Shown piece after piece: positions 8,062 through 15,767 of a DNA stretch of 64,000 nt. Position 1 is the stretch's first letter; each line of letters starts with the position of its first letter. The DNA lies in assembly GCF_006540305.1 (NCBI RefSeq), contig NZ_BJOR01000001.1:4526001-4590000 (forward strand). Reading direction: 5' to 3'. This DNA is from Streptomyces sp. 6-11-2. GTDB lineage: Bacteria > Actinomycetota > Actinomycetes > Streptomycetales > Streptomycetaceae. Under the pieces are notes generated by a model. It was not told where the DNA came from, did no database searches, and saw nothing but the letters and a program-made list of their open reading frames with translations. The position numbers and the translations under genes are program-made.

Positions 8062-8670
8062 CTATGCCTGCTGAGCAGGCAGGACGTGCTTCGCCGCGAT
8101 CGTCTTGGCGGTGTCGGAGTCGGGGCCGGGCTGCGGGACGAAGACGGCCTCGCGGTAGTAGCGCAACTCCGCGATGGACTCGCGGATGTCGGCCAGGGCA
8201 CGGTGGTTGCCGTTCTTCTCCGGGCTGTTGAAGTACGCCCGCGGGTACCAGCGCCGGGCCAGCTCCTTGATCGAGGACACGTCCACGATCCGGTAGTGCA
8301 GATAGCCCTCCAGCGTCGGCATGTCGCGCAGCAGGAAGCCGCGGTCGGTGCCGACCGAGTTTCCGCACAGCGGGGCCTTGCCGGGCTCCTTGACGTACTC
8401 CCGTACGTAGGCCAGGACCTGCTCCTCGGCGTCCTTGAGCGTCGTGCCGCCGGCCAGCTGGGTGAGCAGGCCGGACGCGGTGTGCATCTCACGCACCACC
8501 TCCGGCATCGTCTCCAGCGCCGAGTCCGGCGGCCGGATGACGATGTCGACTCCCTCGCCGAGTACGTTCAGCTCGGAGTCGGTGACGAGGGCGGCCACCT
8601 CGATGAGCGCGTCGTCGGACAGCGAGAGGCCGGTCATCTCGCAGTCGATCCACACCATGCGATCGTTCAT
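8062..8670 (-). CDS. orn: Oligoribonuclease
   Basis: DEDDh 3'-5' exoribonuclease of 202 aa that degrades 2-5-mer RNAs and pGpG, the last step of c-di-GMP turnover. The ExoI motif WIDCEMTGL opens the protein, and HRALADIRESI carries the ExoIII His/Asp. The start is the ATG directly before the ExoI motif; a longer frame upstream is an artefact. It lies 137 bp downstream of adpA on the same strand, an order conserved in Streptomyces, where ornA is needed for normal growth and aerial mycelium in S. griseus. Confidence 0.95.
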   Translation of the reverse strand: MNDRMVWIDCEMTGLSLSDDALIEVAALVTDSELNVLGEGVDIVIRPPDSALETMPEVVREMHTASGLLTQLAGGTTLKDAEEQVLAYVREYVKEPGKAPLCGNSVGTDRGFLLRDMPTLEGYLHYRIVDVSSIKELARRWYPRAYFNSPEKNGNHRALADIRESIAELRYYREAVFVPQPGPDSDTAKTIAAKHVLPAQQA

Positions 8671-8807
8671 GTGTCTCACCTTACGGCGCCCCGCCGCGAC
8701 CCGGACCGGCCGTGCGGTGCCCTTGTCGGGCAACGGCCGGCGCGGACCCGCGCCGGGACGGCCGGGCGGACGGGACCAGGAGGGCCCGTCCACCCGGCCG
8801 CCGTGGG

Positions 8808-10025
8808 TCAGGAGCCGCCGCGCTGGCCCGGAACGCTCGCCGACAGGGCCGCCGTGCGGCGCGCCTGGTGGGGCACCTGGCCGTCCGGGTGGAAGGAGGA
8901 CAGCGGCGACGCGGGCCCGGCCGGGGCCGCCGCGGAGTGCGGTCCCGGGCCGCCCGGCATGCCGGCCGTCCCCGACACGAGGTCGCCGTCTCCCGGCCGC
9001 TCGTGCTGTGGCCGCCGCGCCCGGTAGGCCGCCCGGTACGCCGCCGGGGACGAGCCCAGCTGCCGCCGGAAGTGGCCGCGCAGTGCCACGGGGGAGCGGA
9101 AGCCGCAGCGGCCCGCCACCTCGTCGACCGAGTAGTCGGACGTCTCCAGCAGCCGCTGCGCCTGGAGCACCCGCTGGGTGATCAGCCACTGCAACGGCGC
9201 GCTGCCGGTCAGGGAACGGAAGCGGCGGTCGAACGTACGCCGGCTCATGTACGCCCGCGCCGCCAGCGTCTCCACGTCGAACTGCTCGTGGAGGTGCTCC
9301 AGCGCCCAGGCGACGACCTCGGCGAGCGGGTCGGCGCCGATCTCCTCCGGTAAAGAGCGGTCCAGGTAGCGTTCCTGGCCTCCGCTCCGGCGAGGCGGGA
9401 CCACCAGTCGCCGGGCCAGCGCGCCCGCCGCCTCGTTGCCGTGGTCCGAGCGCACGATGTGCAGGCACAGGTCGATCCCGGCCGCCGTACCCGCCGACGT
9501 CAGCACGTCGCCGTCGTCGACGAACAGCTCTCTGGGATCCACGTGCACCGACGGATAGCGCTTGGCCAGCGTCGGCGCGTACATCCAGTGCGTGGTCGCC
9601 GGCCGGCCGTCCAGCAGCCCGGCCGCGGCGAGTACGAACGCCCCGGTGCACAGGCCCACGATGCGGGCCCCCTCCTCGTGCGCCCGGCGCAGCGCGTCGA
9701 GCGCCTCCTCCGGTGGCGGCGAGGTGATCGAGCGCCAGGCCGGCACGACGACCGTGCCCGCCCGTGAGATCGCCTCCAGGCCGTGCGGTGTGGTGAGTTC
9801 CAGGCCCCCTGTGGTCCGCAGCGGGCCTTCCTCGCCGCCGCACACCAGCAGTCGGTAGCGCGGTACGCCGGCGTCCTGGCGGTCAACCCCGAACACCGAC
9901 AACGGTATGGAACTCTCGAAGATGGGGCCGCCGCTGAACAGCAGCACCGCGACGATCTCCTTGCGGCGTCGCCCGGACAGCTTCCGGGCCGCGGTTTCCG
10001 GCGCGGCAGTGGAGTCGTGGCTCAT
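8808..10025 (-). CDS. adpA: AraC-family developmental regulator AdpA (BldH)
   Basis: Transcription factor of 405 aa. The N-terminal half is a ThiJ/PfpI (GATase1-like) dimerisation domain with the nucleophile-elbow-like IVGLCTGAFVLAAAGLL. The C-terminal half has two AraC HTHs (FDVETLAARAYMSRRTFDRRF and YSVDEVAGRCGFRSPVALRGHF). A Gly/Pro/Ser-rich low-conservation tail follows. Codon 225, in the linker between the domains, is TTA (complement of 9351-9353). This is the known bldA control point, so translation depends on the rare tRNA-Leu. AdpA globally activates morphological and antibiotic genes. A long, probably regulatory, upstream region precedes it. Confidence 0.96.
   Translation of the reverse strand: MSHDSTAAPETAARKLSGRRRKEIVAVLLFSGGPIFESSIPLSVFGVDRQDAGVPRYRLLVCGGEEGPLRTTGGLELTTPHGLEAISRAGTVVVPAWRSITSPPPEEALDALRRAHEEGARIVGLCTGAFVLAAAGLLDGRPATTHWMYAPTLAKRYPSVHVDPRELFVDDGDVLTSAGTAAGIDLCLHIVRSDHGNEAAGALARRLVVPPRRSGGQERYLDRSLPEEIGADPLAEVVAWALEHLHEQFDVETLAARAYMSRRTFDRRFRSLTGSAPLQWLITQRVLQAQRLLETSDYSVDEVAGRCGFRSPVALRGHFRRQLGSSPAAYRAAYRARRPQHERPGDGDLVSGTAGMPGGPGPHSAAAPAGPASPLSSFHPDGQVPHQARRTAALSASVPGQRGGS
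9351..9353 (-). promoter_or_regulatory. TTA (bldA-dependent) codon in adpA
   Basis: TTA at codon 225 (Leu of RSLPEE), located between the ThiJ-like and AraC domains exactly where adpA orthologues carry it. It makes AdpA synthesis depend on bldA tRNA. Confidence 0.95.
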
Positions 10026-10403
10026 ACTGCTAAGCCCCCCTCGGTGGTCGCGGCTCCTCGGTTGTGTCGCTCCTGCACGTTTCCCCTCGGTCCTGCACGA
10101 GTCCCCCGCCGTAAGACAGTCAAGATCGAATCTACTGCGTCCCGCCGTGCCGTGTTGACCAGTTCGTCACCCGGCACATTGTCGACATGGCAACTTGGCG
10201 TGAAGCATTCGATCACGAAGCGTTGCACTCGGGGAGCGTGCAGGGAAGTGCGCCTCGTCGTGGTGGCCAATCCCCGTAGGGTGCGCGGTCCTGCGGAGAC
10301 CCTTTCCGTGCAGGTCGAACGGGGGGTGAGGGGTACTTCGGCCGGGGAATGCACGGATACGAGAAGTTGGCTGAAAAGCTACGGCCGCGTGCGCAAAAAC
10401 CGG
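10026..10403 (-). promoter_or_regulatory. Long adpA upstream region
   Basis: About 380 bp without a convincing gene. It holds a G-rich ribosome-binding site next to the adpA ATG and TGGCGTGAAG (10196-10205), a 9/10 match to the AdpA consensus TGGCSNGWWY. AdpA autoregulation through distal upstream sites is known in S. griseus and S. coelicolor, but the site assignment here is inference. Confidence 0.5.
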
Positions 10404-10676
10404 TCAGCCGACCGGTGCCGTTCCGTCCGGGTGCCCGCCGCCCTGGTGCGCCCCGTTCCCCGTTCCGTGGTGGCGGTCCTGGTACGGGGCGCGCTCCTCG
10501 GTGCGCAGCCGGGCCGCCACGCGCTCGGAGTGGCGCAGCAGTGCCCGGCAGGCCCCGGTGACGGCCCCGAGGCCCAGGGCGGTGCCGGCGGCGCCGGCGA
10601 ACGAGGTGCCGTACCAGAGCAGGACCACGGGGACGAGTGCGCAGCTGAAGACGGCCCAGCGCACCATCTCGTCCAC
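10404..10676 (-). CDS. Small membrane protein of unknown function
   Basis: About 90 aa with two adjoining hydrophobic segments (VRWAVFSCALVPVVLLWYGT and the following GTALGLGAVTGACRALL), then a hydrophilic Arg/His/Gly-rich tail. The GTG at 10676 is preferred because GGGGAGGG lies eight bases upstream; the frame continues to 10790 with low-complexity sequence. It precedes adpA on the same strand, separated by the long adpA leader, and is probably not cotranscribed. I do not recognise a family. Confidence 0.6.
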   Translation of the reverse strand: MDEMVRWAVFSCALVPVVLLWYGTSFAGAAGTALGLGAVTGACRALLRHSERVAARLRTEERAPYQDRHHGTGNGAHQGGGHPDGTAPVG

Positions 10677-11164
10677 GGCGCCGCCCTCCCCGCCGGCCGC
10701 GGCGCGCCGACCGCTGTTCTGCGCGATGCCCGGTGCGGTGTCCTGTGCGGGGAACGGATGTCGGTCGGGGACGGTGCGGGGTCCGGACAACGGCGTGCTC
10801 CCTACGGCGGCGGTTCTCCGGGATCAACGCGTGTTCGATCGGTCGGTCACTGTGCGGCACCACGCGGGCCCCGCGCGGCCGTACGGCACCCCGCCCGACC
10901 CCCCGGCGGCGCCCCGCCGTTACCGTGATCCCGCCCGTCCCGGAAGGTGAATCCCGTACAAACCGCCTGTACGGGGCACCAACCATTGCCTTGCGGGCGT
11001 GGCTCGTGCATGCTCCGGTGAACCGCCACGGAGAGTGCGCGGGATCTGGGCTAAGGAGGCGTGCCGCCGTACCCTTGGGGGTATGGGGACGGGAAGACCA
11101 TTCCCGGACACAGCTTCGCCGCAGACTGTCGTCCCCGACAAAGGATCACATCGCCGAGACAGCC
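10677..11164. other. Intergenic region between divergent small membrane protein and USP genes
   Basis: No convincing gene. It contains one 8-bp inverted repeat, CCCGTACA (10953-10960) with TGTACGGG (10968-10975), which could be an operator or hairpin, and a stray AAGGAGG at about 11053. No promoter can be assigned with confidence. Confidence 0.4.
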
Positions 11165-11692
11165 ATGGCCGGTCACGAATTCTTCGAACCCGCGGACCGC
11201 AAGCGACCGCTCGCCGACCCCACGGCGGCCGATCCCCTGGCGGCGGAAGAGTCACGCCATCCCTGCGATCCGGCGTTCAAGCACGGCGTCGTCGTCGGCT
11301 TCGACGGATCCACCTCCAGTGAGCGCGCCCTCGCCTACGCGATCGGCATGGCGCTGCGCACCCACTCGGGGCTGATCATCGTGCATGTCGCCAACCGGCT
11401 GCCCACCACGGTGTGGGCGGGCTGCGAGCCCCCCGTCTTCGTGGACGTGCCGGACCACCGCACCGAGGTCCTCGGCCTCGAACTCGCCTGCGCGGAGTAC
11501 CTGGCGGAGGTGCCCTGGATCCTCGTCGAGCGCGGCGGCGACATCTGCCACGAACTCGAAGAGGTGGGCAAGGAGTACGAGGCGGACGCGATCGTCGTCG
11601 GCTCCACGCACGGGCTCGTGGGGCGCCTGTTCGGCTCGGTCGCGGGCCGGCTCGCCAAGCGCGCGCAGCGGCCGGTCGTCGTCATCCCTTAG
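11165..11692 (+). CDS. Universal stress protein (UspA) domain protein
   Basis: Single Usp domain of 175 aa after a ~40-residue polar N-terminal extension. The domain begins VVVGFDGSTSSERALAYAIGMA and ends with AIVVGSTHGLVGRLFGSVAGRLAKRAQRPVVVIP. The nucleotide-binding motif expected in ATP-binding Usps (G-2x-G-9x-G-S/T) is not intact: the second Gly is His and the spacing to GS is shortened. ATP binding is therefore doubtful. Start chosen at the ATG in good context before the extension. Probably a monocistronic cytoplasmic stress protein. Confidence 0.82.
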   Translation: MAGHEFFEPADRKRPLADPTAADPLAAEESRHPCDPAFKHGVVVGFDGSTSSERALAYAIGMALRTHSGLIIVHVANRLPTTVWAGCEPPVFVDVPDHRTEVLGLELACAEYLAEVPWILVERGGDICHELEEVGKEYEADAIVVGSTHGLVGRLFGSVAGRLAKRAQRPVVVIP

Positions 11693-11842
11693 CCGGTTCC
11701 GCCCCGGCCGGGCTCACGTCGGCCAACTTCCCTTTCCAGCCACGCGCTTTCCGTAAGCTACTCGCACGTAGAGGTGTTTGTGCCCTTGTGAAGGGCATAT
11801 ACCGGTCACCGCACAACTGCGCAGGCATGAAGGGAGCTTGCC

Positions 11843-12409
11843 GTGGCCAACGACGTCTCTGCGGGAAGCACCACGACCACCATCCTCGGCCGACTCGCCC
11901 TCGGTGTCACCCTGCTGGCCTTCGGCCTCGGGTACACCGAAGTCATCAACGGAGTGACGGCGAACGACTCGGTGACACTCGCTCACTATGTGGGCGGCGT
12001 CGCGCTGTTCGTCGCCGGACTGCTGGCCTTCCGCGATCGCGACACCGCGACCGGTACGGCCTACTGCGCGCTCGGCGCCCTCTGGTTCACCTGGGCCGTC
12101 TCGGTGGGCAGCCAGGTCTCCGGCAATGGCGCGGGGCTCTTCCTGCTCCTGTTCGCCCTCGTGGCCCTGACGTTGACGCTCGCCGGCGGCGACGTGCTCG
12201 GACAGGGCACCTACGGGCTGTTCTTCGTCTCCCTGGTGCTGCTCGCCATCGCGCTCTTCGCCGACAACGGCGGCCTGGCGAAGGTGGGCGGCTGGTTCGC
12301 CGTGGCGGCGGGAGCCGTCGCCTGGTACGCGGCCACGGCGGCGCTCGCCCACTGGCCCACGGAACTTCCGCGACGCGCTGCCGGCCGGGGGGTGACGGCC
12401 ACCGGTTAG
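11843..12409 (+). CDS. GPR1/FUN34/YaaH-like membrane protein
   Basis: Integral membrane protein of 188 aa with about six hydrophobic helices, resembling the SatP/YaaH acetate-succinate channel family in length and in the motif GVTLLAFGLGYTEVING. The hallmark NPAPLG box near the N-terminus is absent, so transport of acetate is only a family inference. The GTG start has AGGGAG six bases upstream. Single gene followed by a strong terminator. Confidence 0.7.
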   Translation: MANDVSAGSTTTTILGRLALGVTLLAFGLGYTEVINGVTANDSVTLAHYVGGVALFVAGLLAFRDRDTATGTAYCALGALWFTWAVSVGSQVSGNGAGLFLLLFALVALTLTLAGGDVLGQGTYGLFFVSLVLLAIALFADNGGLAKVGGWFAVAAGAVAWYAATAALAHWPTELPRRAAGRGVTATG

Positions 12410-12451
12410 CCGCGCGGGCTGGGGGGTTGGCATGCTCCCCGGCGACGGAGA

Positions 12452-12489
12452 CGGACCCCCGCGTGATGGGTGGCACACGCGGGGGTCCG
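12452..12489 (+). terminator. Intrinsic terminator after the YaaH-like gene
   Basis: Perfect 14-bp stem (12452-12465 with 12476-12489), 10-nt loop, followed by a T-rich stretch TCTGTTGTTCTG. Confidence 0.88.
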
Positions 12490-12540
12490 GTCTGTTGTTC
12501 TGCCCGTGCGGGTGCGTGGGGGCTGGTCGCGCCCCCACGG

Positions 12541-12566
12541 CGGGGCCGCATGTCGATGCGGCCCCG
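12541..12566. terminator. Hairpin after glmS
   Basis: 11-bp perfect stem closed by a GTCG loop (12541-12551 with 12556-12566), 20 bp beyond the glmS stop. Probably the glmS terminator. The neighbouring GC-rich sequence resembles common Streptomyces intergenic repeats. Confidence 0.7.
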
Positions 12567-12585
12567 CGCCCTTTGGGGCGATCCG

Positions 12586-14403
12586 CTACTCCACCGTTAC
12601 CGACTTGGCCAGGTTGCGCGGCTTGTCGATGTCCCGGCCCAGGGCCAACGCCGTGTGGTAGGCGAGGAGTTGGAGGGGGAGGCCCATGAGGATCGGGTCC
12701 AGCTCGTCCTCGTTCTTGGGCACGACGATCGTCTGGTCGGCCTTCTCCTGCTCCTGGTGGGCGACGGCGAGGATCCTGCCGCTGCGGGCCTTGATCTCCT
12801 CCATGGCCGCGCGGTTCTTCTCCAGCAGGTCGTCGTCCGGCACGATCGCCACCGTCGGCAGGGCGGGCTCGATCAGGGCCAGCGGGCCGTGCTTGAGCTC
12901 GGAGGCCGGGTAGGCCTCGGCGTGGATGTAGGAGACCTCCTTGAGCTTCAGGGAGGCCTCACGGGCCACCGGGTAGCCCCGGACCCGGCCGATGAAGAGC
13001 ATCGAGCGGGCGTCGGCGTAGTCCCGGGCCAGCCGCTCGATCTCCTCCTCCTGCTTCATGATCTCGGAGATCTGCGCCGGCAGCCTGCGCAGGCCCTCGA
13101 TGATCCGCTTGCCGTCGCGCACCGACAGGTCGCGGATGCGGCCCAGGTGCAGGGCGAGCAGCGCGAAGGCGACGCAGGTGTTGGTGAAGCACTTGGTGGA
13201 CACCACGCAGACCTCGGGCCCGGCGTGCACGTAGATGCCGCCGTCCGCCTCGCGGGCGATGGCGGAGCCCACCACGTTGACGACGCCGAGCACCCGCGCG
13301 CCCTTGCGCTTGAGCTCCTGCACGGCCGCCAGCACGTCGTACGTCTCGCCGGACTGGGAGACCGCGATGTACAGCGTGTCGGGGTCGACCACCGCGTTGC
13401 GGTAGCGGAACTCGGAGGCCGGCTCGGCGTCGGCGGGGATGCGGGCCAGCTCCTCGATCATCTGGGCGCCGATCATGCCCGCGTGGTAGGAGGTGCCGCA
13501 GCCGAGGATCTTGACCCGGCGCACCGCGCGCGCCTCGCGGGCGTCGAGGTTGATGCCGCCGAGGTGCACGGTGGCGAACCGGTCGTCGATCCGGCCGCGC
13601 AGCACCCGGTCCACGGCCTCGGCCTGCTCGTGGATCTCCTTGTGCATGTAGGTGTCGTGGCCGCCCATGTCGTAGGAGGCGGCCTCCCACTCCACGGTGG
13701 TCGGCTCGGCGGTGGTGCGGGTGCCCTCGGTGGTGTACGTACGGAAGTCGTCGGCCTTGAGGGTGGCCATCTCGCCGTCGTCGAGCGTGACTATCTGGCG
13801 GGTGTGGGTGACCAGCGCGGCGATGTCGGAGGCGACGAACATCTCCTTCTCGCCGATGCCGAGCACGACCGGCGAGCCGTTGCGGGCCACCACGATGCGG
13901 TCGGTGAAGTCGGCGTGCAGGACGGCGATGCCGTAGGTGCCCTCGACCTGGCGGACGGCGGCGCGGACCCTCTCCTCCAGCGTCTCGGCCTCGGAGCGGG
14001 CGATGAGGTGGGTGAGCACCTCGGTGTCGGTCTCGGAGAGGAACTCCACGCCCTCCGCCTGGAGCTTGCGGCGCAGGTCGGAGGCGTTGTCGATGATGCC
14101 GTTGTGCACGACGGCGACCTTGTTGTCGGCCGACATGTGCGGATGGGCGTTCACGTCGGAGGGGGCGCCGTGGGTGGCCCAGCGGGTGTGGGCGATGCCG
14201 GTCGTGCCCTTGAAGCGCGCCGGGACCTTGGCCTCCAGGTCGCGGACCCGGCCCTTGGCCTTGACCATCTTCAGGCCGGCCGTCTTCGGCGAGGTGACGG
14301 CGATGCCCGCGGAGTCGTAGCCGCGGTACTCCAGGCGCTGAAGGCCTTCCAGGAGCAGGGGGGCGACGTCACGCTTGCCGATGTATCCGACGATTCCGCA
14401 CAT
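12586..14403 (-). CDS. glmS: Glutamine-fructose-6-phosphate aminotransferase (isomerising)
   Basis: Makes glucosamine-6-phosphate from fructose-6-phosphate and glutamine, the entry step to UDP-GlcNAc and peptidoglycan. The 605-aa length is normal. Cys2 of MCGIVGYIG is the glutaminase nucleophile, with HTRWATHG and HNGIIDN in the same domain. Two SIS domains follow (ILGCGTSYHAG and SQSGETYDV; SMLFIGRVRGYPVA), and the conserved C-terminus LAKSVTVE is present. No glmS ribozyme is visible upstream. It follows a small conserved gene by 11 bp and is probably cotranscribed with it. Confidence 0.96.
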   Translation of the reverse strand: MCGIVGYIGKRDVAPLLLEGLQRLEYRGYDSAGIAVTSPKTAGLKMVKAKGRVRDLEAKVPARFKGTTGIAHTRWATHGAPSDVNAHPHMSADNKVAVVHNGIIDNASDLRRKLQAEGVEFLSETDTEVLTHLIARSEAETLEERVRAAVRQVEGTYGIAVLHADFTDRIVVARNGSPVVLGIGEKEMFVASDIAALVTHTRQIVTLDDGEMATLKADDFRTYTTEGTRTTAEPTTVEWEAASYDMGGHDTYMHKEIHEQAEAVDRVLRGRIDDRFATVHLGGINLDAREARAVRRVKILGCGTSYHAGMIGAQMIEELARIPADAEPASEFRYRNAVVDPDTLYIAVSQSGETYDVLAAVQELKRKGARVLGVVNVVGSAIAREADGGIYVHAGPEVCVVSTKCFTNTCVAFALLALHLGRIRDLSVRDGKRIIEGLRRLPAQISEIMKQEEEIERLARDYADARSMLFIGRVRGYPVAREASLKLKEVSYIHAEAYPASELKHGPLALIEPALPTVAIVPDDDLLEKNRAAMEEIKARSGRILAVAHQEQEKADQTIVVPKNEDELDPILMGLPLQLLAYHTALALGRDIDKPRNLAKSVTVE

Positions 14404-14414
14404 ACAGGTATCCC

Positions 14415-14672
14415 TCAGCCGTAGACGATCCGGCGCAGCTGCCGGAGGGAGAGTTCCGGCGGTGCCACCGCCCGGTATTTCAGGTCCGCCAAGATCCGTT
14501 CGAAGATCTCCGCGTTCACCAGGCCCTGGGCCTGGAGCTCACGGTGGCGGCGACGGACGAACTCCTCGGTCGTCTCGTCGAAGTAGGCGAGCACGTCCTG
14601 GACCACCCGCAGCGCCTCGCCCCGGTTCAGGGGCGTGGACCGCGTCAGGTGATCAACAAGTTCGTCGTGCAC
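14415..14672 (-). CDS. Small conserved protein upstream of glmS
   Basis: Predicted 85-aa charged, helical protein (VHDELVDHLTRSTPLNRGEA... ending RQLRRIVYG) of unknown function; I recall homologues next to glmS in Streptomyces. No membrane or signal segment. The frame opens at a TTG at 14708, but that would place the start inside a terminator tail, so the GTG at 14672 is preferred although its ribosome-binding site is poor. The 11-bp gap to glmS suggests one operon and possibly a related role in amino-sugar supply. Confidence 0.68.
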   Translation of the reverse strand: MHDELVDHLTRSTPLNRGEALRVVQDVLAYFDETTEEFVRRRHRELQAQGLVNAEIFERILADLKYRAVAPPELSLRQLRRIVYG

Positions 14673-14712
14673 CCGGTGGATTCTGGAGTAAGGGGCGGGC
14701 TTTCGCAAGAAA

Positions 14713-14732
14713 CCTGCCCGATTTCGGGCAGG
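14713..14732 (-). terminator. Intrinsic terminator after the DUF4429 gene
   Basis: 9-bp perfect stem (14713-14721 with 14724-14732), two-base loop, followed on the minus strand by TTTCTT. It separates the DUF4429 gene from the glmS operon. Confidence 0.72.
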
Positions 14733-14784
14733 AGGTGTCGGTGGGAGGGCAGGGGCGAGGTGGTGGAGGCGCCCGGAGCGGTTC

Positions 14785-15681
14785 TCACATGCGTCTGAGG
14801 ACCGCCTGCTTGGCCAGGGTGAACTCCTCGTCCGTGAGCACTCCCGTGCGGTGCAGTTCGCCCAGCTCGCGCAGCCGTCGCAGCAGGGCGTCGTGGTTCT
14901 CCCCGTCCCCGTCCGCGCCCTGGTCGGGGACCGCGGCCTCCACCACGGCGGGCCCGCCGTCCACGGCCCCGTCCCATGGCGCGGACGGATGCGGCAGCCG
15001 GGCCTGCACGGCCGCCGCGACCAGCGCCATCAGCGGGTCCTTCTTGAAACCCCACAGTTCCACGGCGTTCGGGTCGTGCTTGGGCGGGACGCCGGCGGGC
15101 GCGCCCCGCACGGTGAGGCGCAGGAAGCCGTTCTCCAGCCCGGCGGCGGGCAGCCACTCCACCGCGGTGATGTCGGCGAGCGCTATCGTGCGGGCCCCGC
15201 CCGCGGCCTTGGCGTCCTCCGTCTTCCAGTTCCACTCCAGACGCACCCGCTCGCCGTCGAAGCTCGCCGTGCCGTCCCCGGCCGACACCGAGAGCGGCAG
15301 CGCGGGACCGGGCAGCAGGTACTCCGTCACCGGGACCGGGGGCACCTGCTCCAGCCGCAGGGCGTCACGGACCACGTCCACGAAGTATTCGGCGACCCCG
15401 TACCGCTCTGACTCGACCAGCAGCTGATAGGGGTCGTGCGGCTCGGTCAGCCGGCCCGCGGTCGCGTGCAGCAGCGGATCGGCGCCGTCGCGCAACCGCA
15501 GCCTGAGCCGCCCGCACCGCTTGCCCTGCTCGAACGAAACGCCCGCCAGAGCGGCGAGCGGTACGCGGATCTCACCCAGGGTCCGGCGCAGCAGACCGAC
15601 GTTCTTGTCCCGTCCCGGGGTCAGTCTCAGGGCGTCGCCGTCCAGGACCCACGTGCCGTCGTTCTGGATGATTTCCGTCAT
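14785..15681 (-). CDS. DUF4429 domain protein with C-terminal SHOCT motif
   Basis: Soluble 298-aa protein. Two similar beta-rich halves (about residues 1-100 and 130-235) match the DUF4429 pattern (GTWVLDGDALRLTP...; GTASFDGERVRLEW...). The C-terminus LRRLRELGELHRTGVLTDEEFTLAKQAVL is a SHOCT (short C-terminal) oligomerisation motif. Function unknown. ATG start; it is divergent from the GH20 gene, with 86 bp between the starts, and ends before a terminator. Confidence 0.85.
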   Translation of the reverse strand: MTEIIQNDGTWVLDGDALRLTPGRDKNVGLLRRTLGEIRVPLAALAGVSFEQGKRCGRLRLRLRDGADPLLHATAGRLTEPHDPYQLLVESERYGVAEYFVDVVRDALRLEQVPPVPVTEYLLPGPALPLSVSAGDGTASFDGERVRLEWNWKTEDAKAAGGARTIALADITAVEWLPAAGLENGFLRLTVRGAPAGVPPKHDPNAVELWGFKKDPLMALVAAAVQARLPHPSAPWDGAVDGGPAVVEAAVPDQGADGDGENHDALLRRLRELGELHRTGVLTDEEFTLAKQAVLRRM

Positions 15682-15767
15682 GGGGAGATTGTTTCACCCC
15701 ATCTGCGAGAGAGTGGTCTATACCGTCGGGGCTCATGGAGTCCCCGAGCCGAACGAAGGGAGCGCAT

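Noticed and set aside
11061..11375. Plus-strand GTG frame just after an AAGGAGG at about 11053
   Set aside because: Spacing is one base, too short, and the frame overlaps the clear USP coding sequence out of phase.
11413..14424. Plus-strand open frame of about 1000 codons across the USP, YaaH-like and glmS region
   Set aside because: It crosses a strong terminator and lies antisense to glmS; repetitive Arg/Val/Asp-rich translation with no family resemblance.
14673..14708. TTG start extending the small gene upstream of glmS
   Set aside because: The TTG lies in the T-rich tail of a terminator hairpin (14713-14732), and the extra residues look non-conserved in character.
14404..14784. glmS-type ribozyme or riboswitch before glmS
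   Set aside because: Only 11 bp separate glmS from the small gene, and the upstream hairpin is a simple terminator with no ribozyme-like core.
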